Positions 62,835 to 64,000 of a DNA stretch of 64,000 bases are shown here, in pieces. The translations under genes were made by a program, and so were the position numbers. A model generated the notes under the pieces. It made no database searches. It was not told the DNA's origin and saw only the letters and a list, made by a program, of their open reading frames with translations. The DNA comes from Nitrospira_D sp035465795 (GTDB lineage Bacteria > Nitrospirota > Nitrospiria > Nitrospirales > Nitrospiraceae): NCBI RefSeq assembly GCF_049546785.1, contig NZ_JBMWAN010000003.1, positions 558,001 to 622,000 on the forward strand, given 5' to 3'. Numbering within the stretch: position 1 is the first letter of the stretch; each line of letters opens with the position of its first letter.

Positions 62835-64000
62835 TCAAGGTCGCTGTACGCCAGCAAATGCAGCACCTTGAAGTTGCTTTGCGACGTAGGTTGCGTAGTT
62901 GTCTGTCATGCCGCTGACGAAATCAATAACCCGCCTCAGGCACTGATACGTACTCCAAGTTGCTCCGGGTGGTACATTTTTTTCTGATGGAGCATGGTCG
63001 CCAAGTAGCTGCAAAACGTGCTGTGATTTCCATGCTAAGGTTGCTTCTCCCTTGGGGCTCTTGAAGTGTTGTGCTGCGTCGACTGCTGCCTGACAGAAGG
63101 CGTCGAGCAGACATTCAAATGTCGCGTAAGATCCAAGTTCTGTCTCAACCTTCTTCTGATCCATGAAGATATCGGTTCTGGCACGGTCCTTTGCCGCAGC
63201 AATAAACGCTTTCCTTGGGTCATCGTCCCCTAGCAATTCAAAAAGGGTATGATCAAGCTCTCCACGCATGATGGAGTCATACCCCTTGATGAATGCTTCA
63301 ATAGTTCCGGAGATCATTAGTTCGAAAACCGGCCCACGAAGCCGAGCTAGGTTAACTCTATGTGCGGCCTTGGGCCCGTAGGTGGAACGGATGCTAGTTC
63401 TCTCACTCTCAGCGAATGGGCTTAGGAGAATTTCCTCCACCTGGTCGAATGAGAGTATCTTCAGCTCCACTGCGTCTTCCAGATCTATGATTGCGTAACA
63501 TATGTCGTCTGCTGCCTCGACAAGATGTGCGAGGGGGTGCCTACTCCATGTGTGCTTGCTTTTGGAAACTAAGCCTAGCTCAGTAGCGATTCGTTCGAGG
63601 ATTGGTTCTTCAGTCAAATATGCGCCGAACTTCCTCTCGGGGCCACGACTAGTTCGTGGATACTTAAGGAAAGTGCCGAGTGTCGCATAGGTGAGCCGCA
63701 GCCCTCCTTCGAACAGACGGTTCTCAGTCTGTGTGATCATGCGAAAACCTTGTGCGTTTCCTTCAAATATCATCAGATCTCGTTTGTGATCTTTCGAGAG
63801 GCTGCCAAAAAACCTGCTGCCATTGTTTTCGAACCAATGTGCGATTGCTTCTTCACCTGCATGTCCAAATGGTGGGTTGCCTATGTCATGGGCCAGGCAC
63901 GCGGCCTCAACGATGCTGCCAAGGTCGTGTGGGCTAATACCTTTGGGTAGTTTATCCTCGATGCGAAATCCTAAGGCTTTACCTAAGTTTTTCCCAACGC
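62835..64000 (-). CDS. dgt: dGTPase-family HD phosphohydrolase, 5' end beyond window
   Basis: The frame is open from the window edge to a TGA at 62835-62837, about 388 residues. It carries the dGTPase HD signature H-D-I-G-N-P-P-F-G-H-A-G-E and later H-L-V-E-A-A-D-D-I-C-Y-A-I-I-D-L-E-D. These enzymes hydrolyse dGTP to deoxyguanosine and triphosphate, setting dNTP pools; some relatives limit phage growth by nucleotide depletion. Base composition is visibly less GC-rich than the rest of the window. The real start lies to the right of base 64000. Confidence 0.9.
   Translation of the reverse strand, partial: VGKNLGKALGFRIEDKLPKGISPHDLGSIVEAACLAHDIGNPPFGHAGEEAIAHWFENNGSRFFGSLSKDHKRDLMIFEGNAQGFRMITQTENRLFEGGLRLTYATLGTFLKYPRTSRGPERKFGAYLTEEPILERIATELGLVSKSKHTWSRHPLAHLVEAADDICYAIIDLEDAVELKILSFDQVEEILLSPFAESERTSIRSTYGPKAAHRVNLARLRGPVFELMISGTIEAFIKGYDSIMRGELDHTLFELLGDDDPRKAFIAAAKDRARTDIFMDQKKVETELGSYATFECLLDAFCQAAVDAAQHFKSPKGEATLAWKSQHVLQLLGDHAPSEKNVPPGATWSTYQCLRRVIDFVSGMTDNYATYVAKQLQGAAFAGVQRP

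Noticed and set aside
62401..62838. 145-residue minus-strand frame starting TTG next to the dgt stop
   Set aside because: The overlap with the dgt stop is suggestive, but the frame runs back through the mutS2 fragment in antisense, lacks a ribosome site and has no motif.

Overview
The window is a GC-rich, gene-dense chromosome segment from a Gram-negative bacterium. It carries an outer-membrane porin, TonB/ExbB/ExbD, many lipobox lipoproteins, LspA and a LapB-type protein of lipopolysaccharide control. The gene content and short intergenic repeats suggest the Nitrospirota, most likely the genus Nitrospira. That placement is inferred from content alone, because there is no rRNA in the window. 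No tRNA, rRNA, CRISPR array or insertion sequence was seen.

From 1 to about 15.4 kb the window is dominated by iron and extracytoplasmic redox genes. It opens with two tandem bacterioferritins (the first truncated by the window edge), a large di-haem peroxidase-like lipoprotein and an HD-GYP protein. A minus-strand cluster follows: a 59-residue Com-like zinc-ribbon protein, a porin, a lipoprotein, an FMN-binding protein with an SGAT flavinylation motif and a four-helix histidine-bearing membrane protein. Diverging from it are a lipoprotein and ApbE, the FMN transferase that would flavinylate the SGAT protein. A strong minus-strand promoter at 7077-7106 is overlapped by a Fur-box-like sequence. 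Next come tonB-exbD-exbB, a ferric-iron ABC transporter (fbpABC type) and fur. I read this as one iron acquisition island with an undescribed flavin-based redox module.

From 15.4 to 24.9 kb lie an orphan Panacea-domain protein, an M32 carboxypeptidase, an O-methyltransferase, a DMT exporter, a PhoD-like phosphatase, small unknown proteins, and a YgfZ/receiver-like/TPR operon. From 24.9 to 33.6 kb are thi4 and thiC behind a TPP riboswitch with its own terminator and promoter, then nadA, ileS-lspA and uppP. From 33.9 to 46.9 kb are a coiled-coil lipoprotein with a helix-hairpin-helix tail, MacA/MacB-type export genes, a second HD-GYP protein, mraZ away from a cell-division cluster beside a RusA-like nuclease, comF, and a second FtsX-type ABC system interleaved with a class 1A dihydroorotate dehydrogenase.

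From 46.9 to 58.8 kb is housekeeping: bioB, a lapA-lapB-like fusion, the conserved run rplU-rpmA-obgE-proB-nadD-rsfS, a PilZ protein, ilvE, and the glycolytic operon gap-pgk-tpiA-secG. The right end holds mutS2, a second copy of its last 265 bp about 1.1 kb downstream, a TRL-family lipoprotein between the copies, and a dGTPase-family HD gene of lower GC running off the edge. This end looks like recently rearranged accessory DNA.
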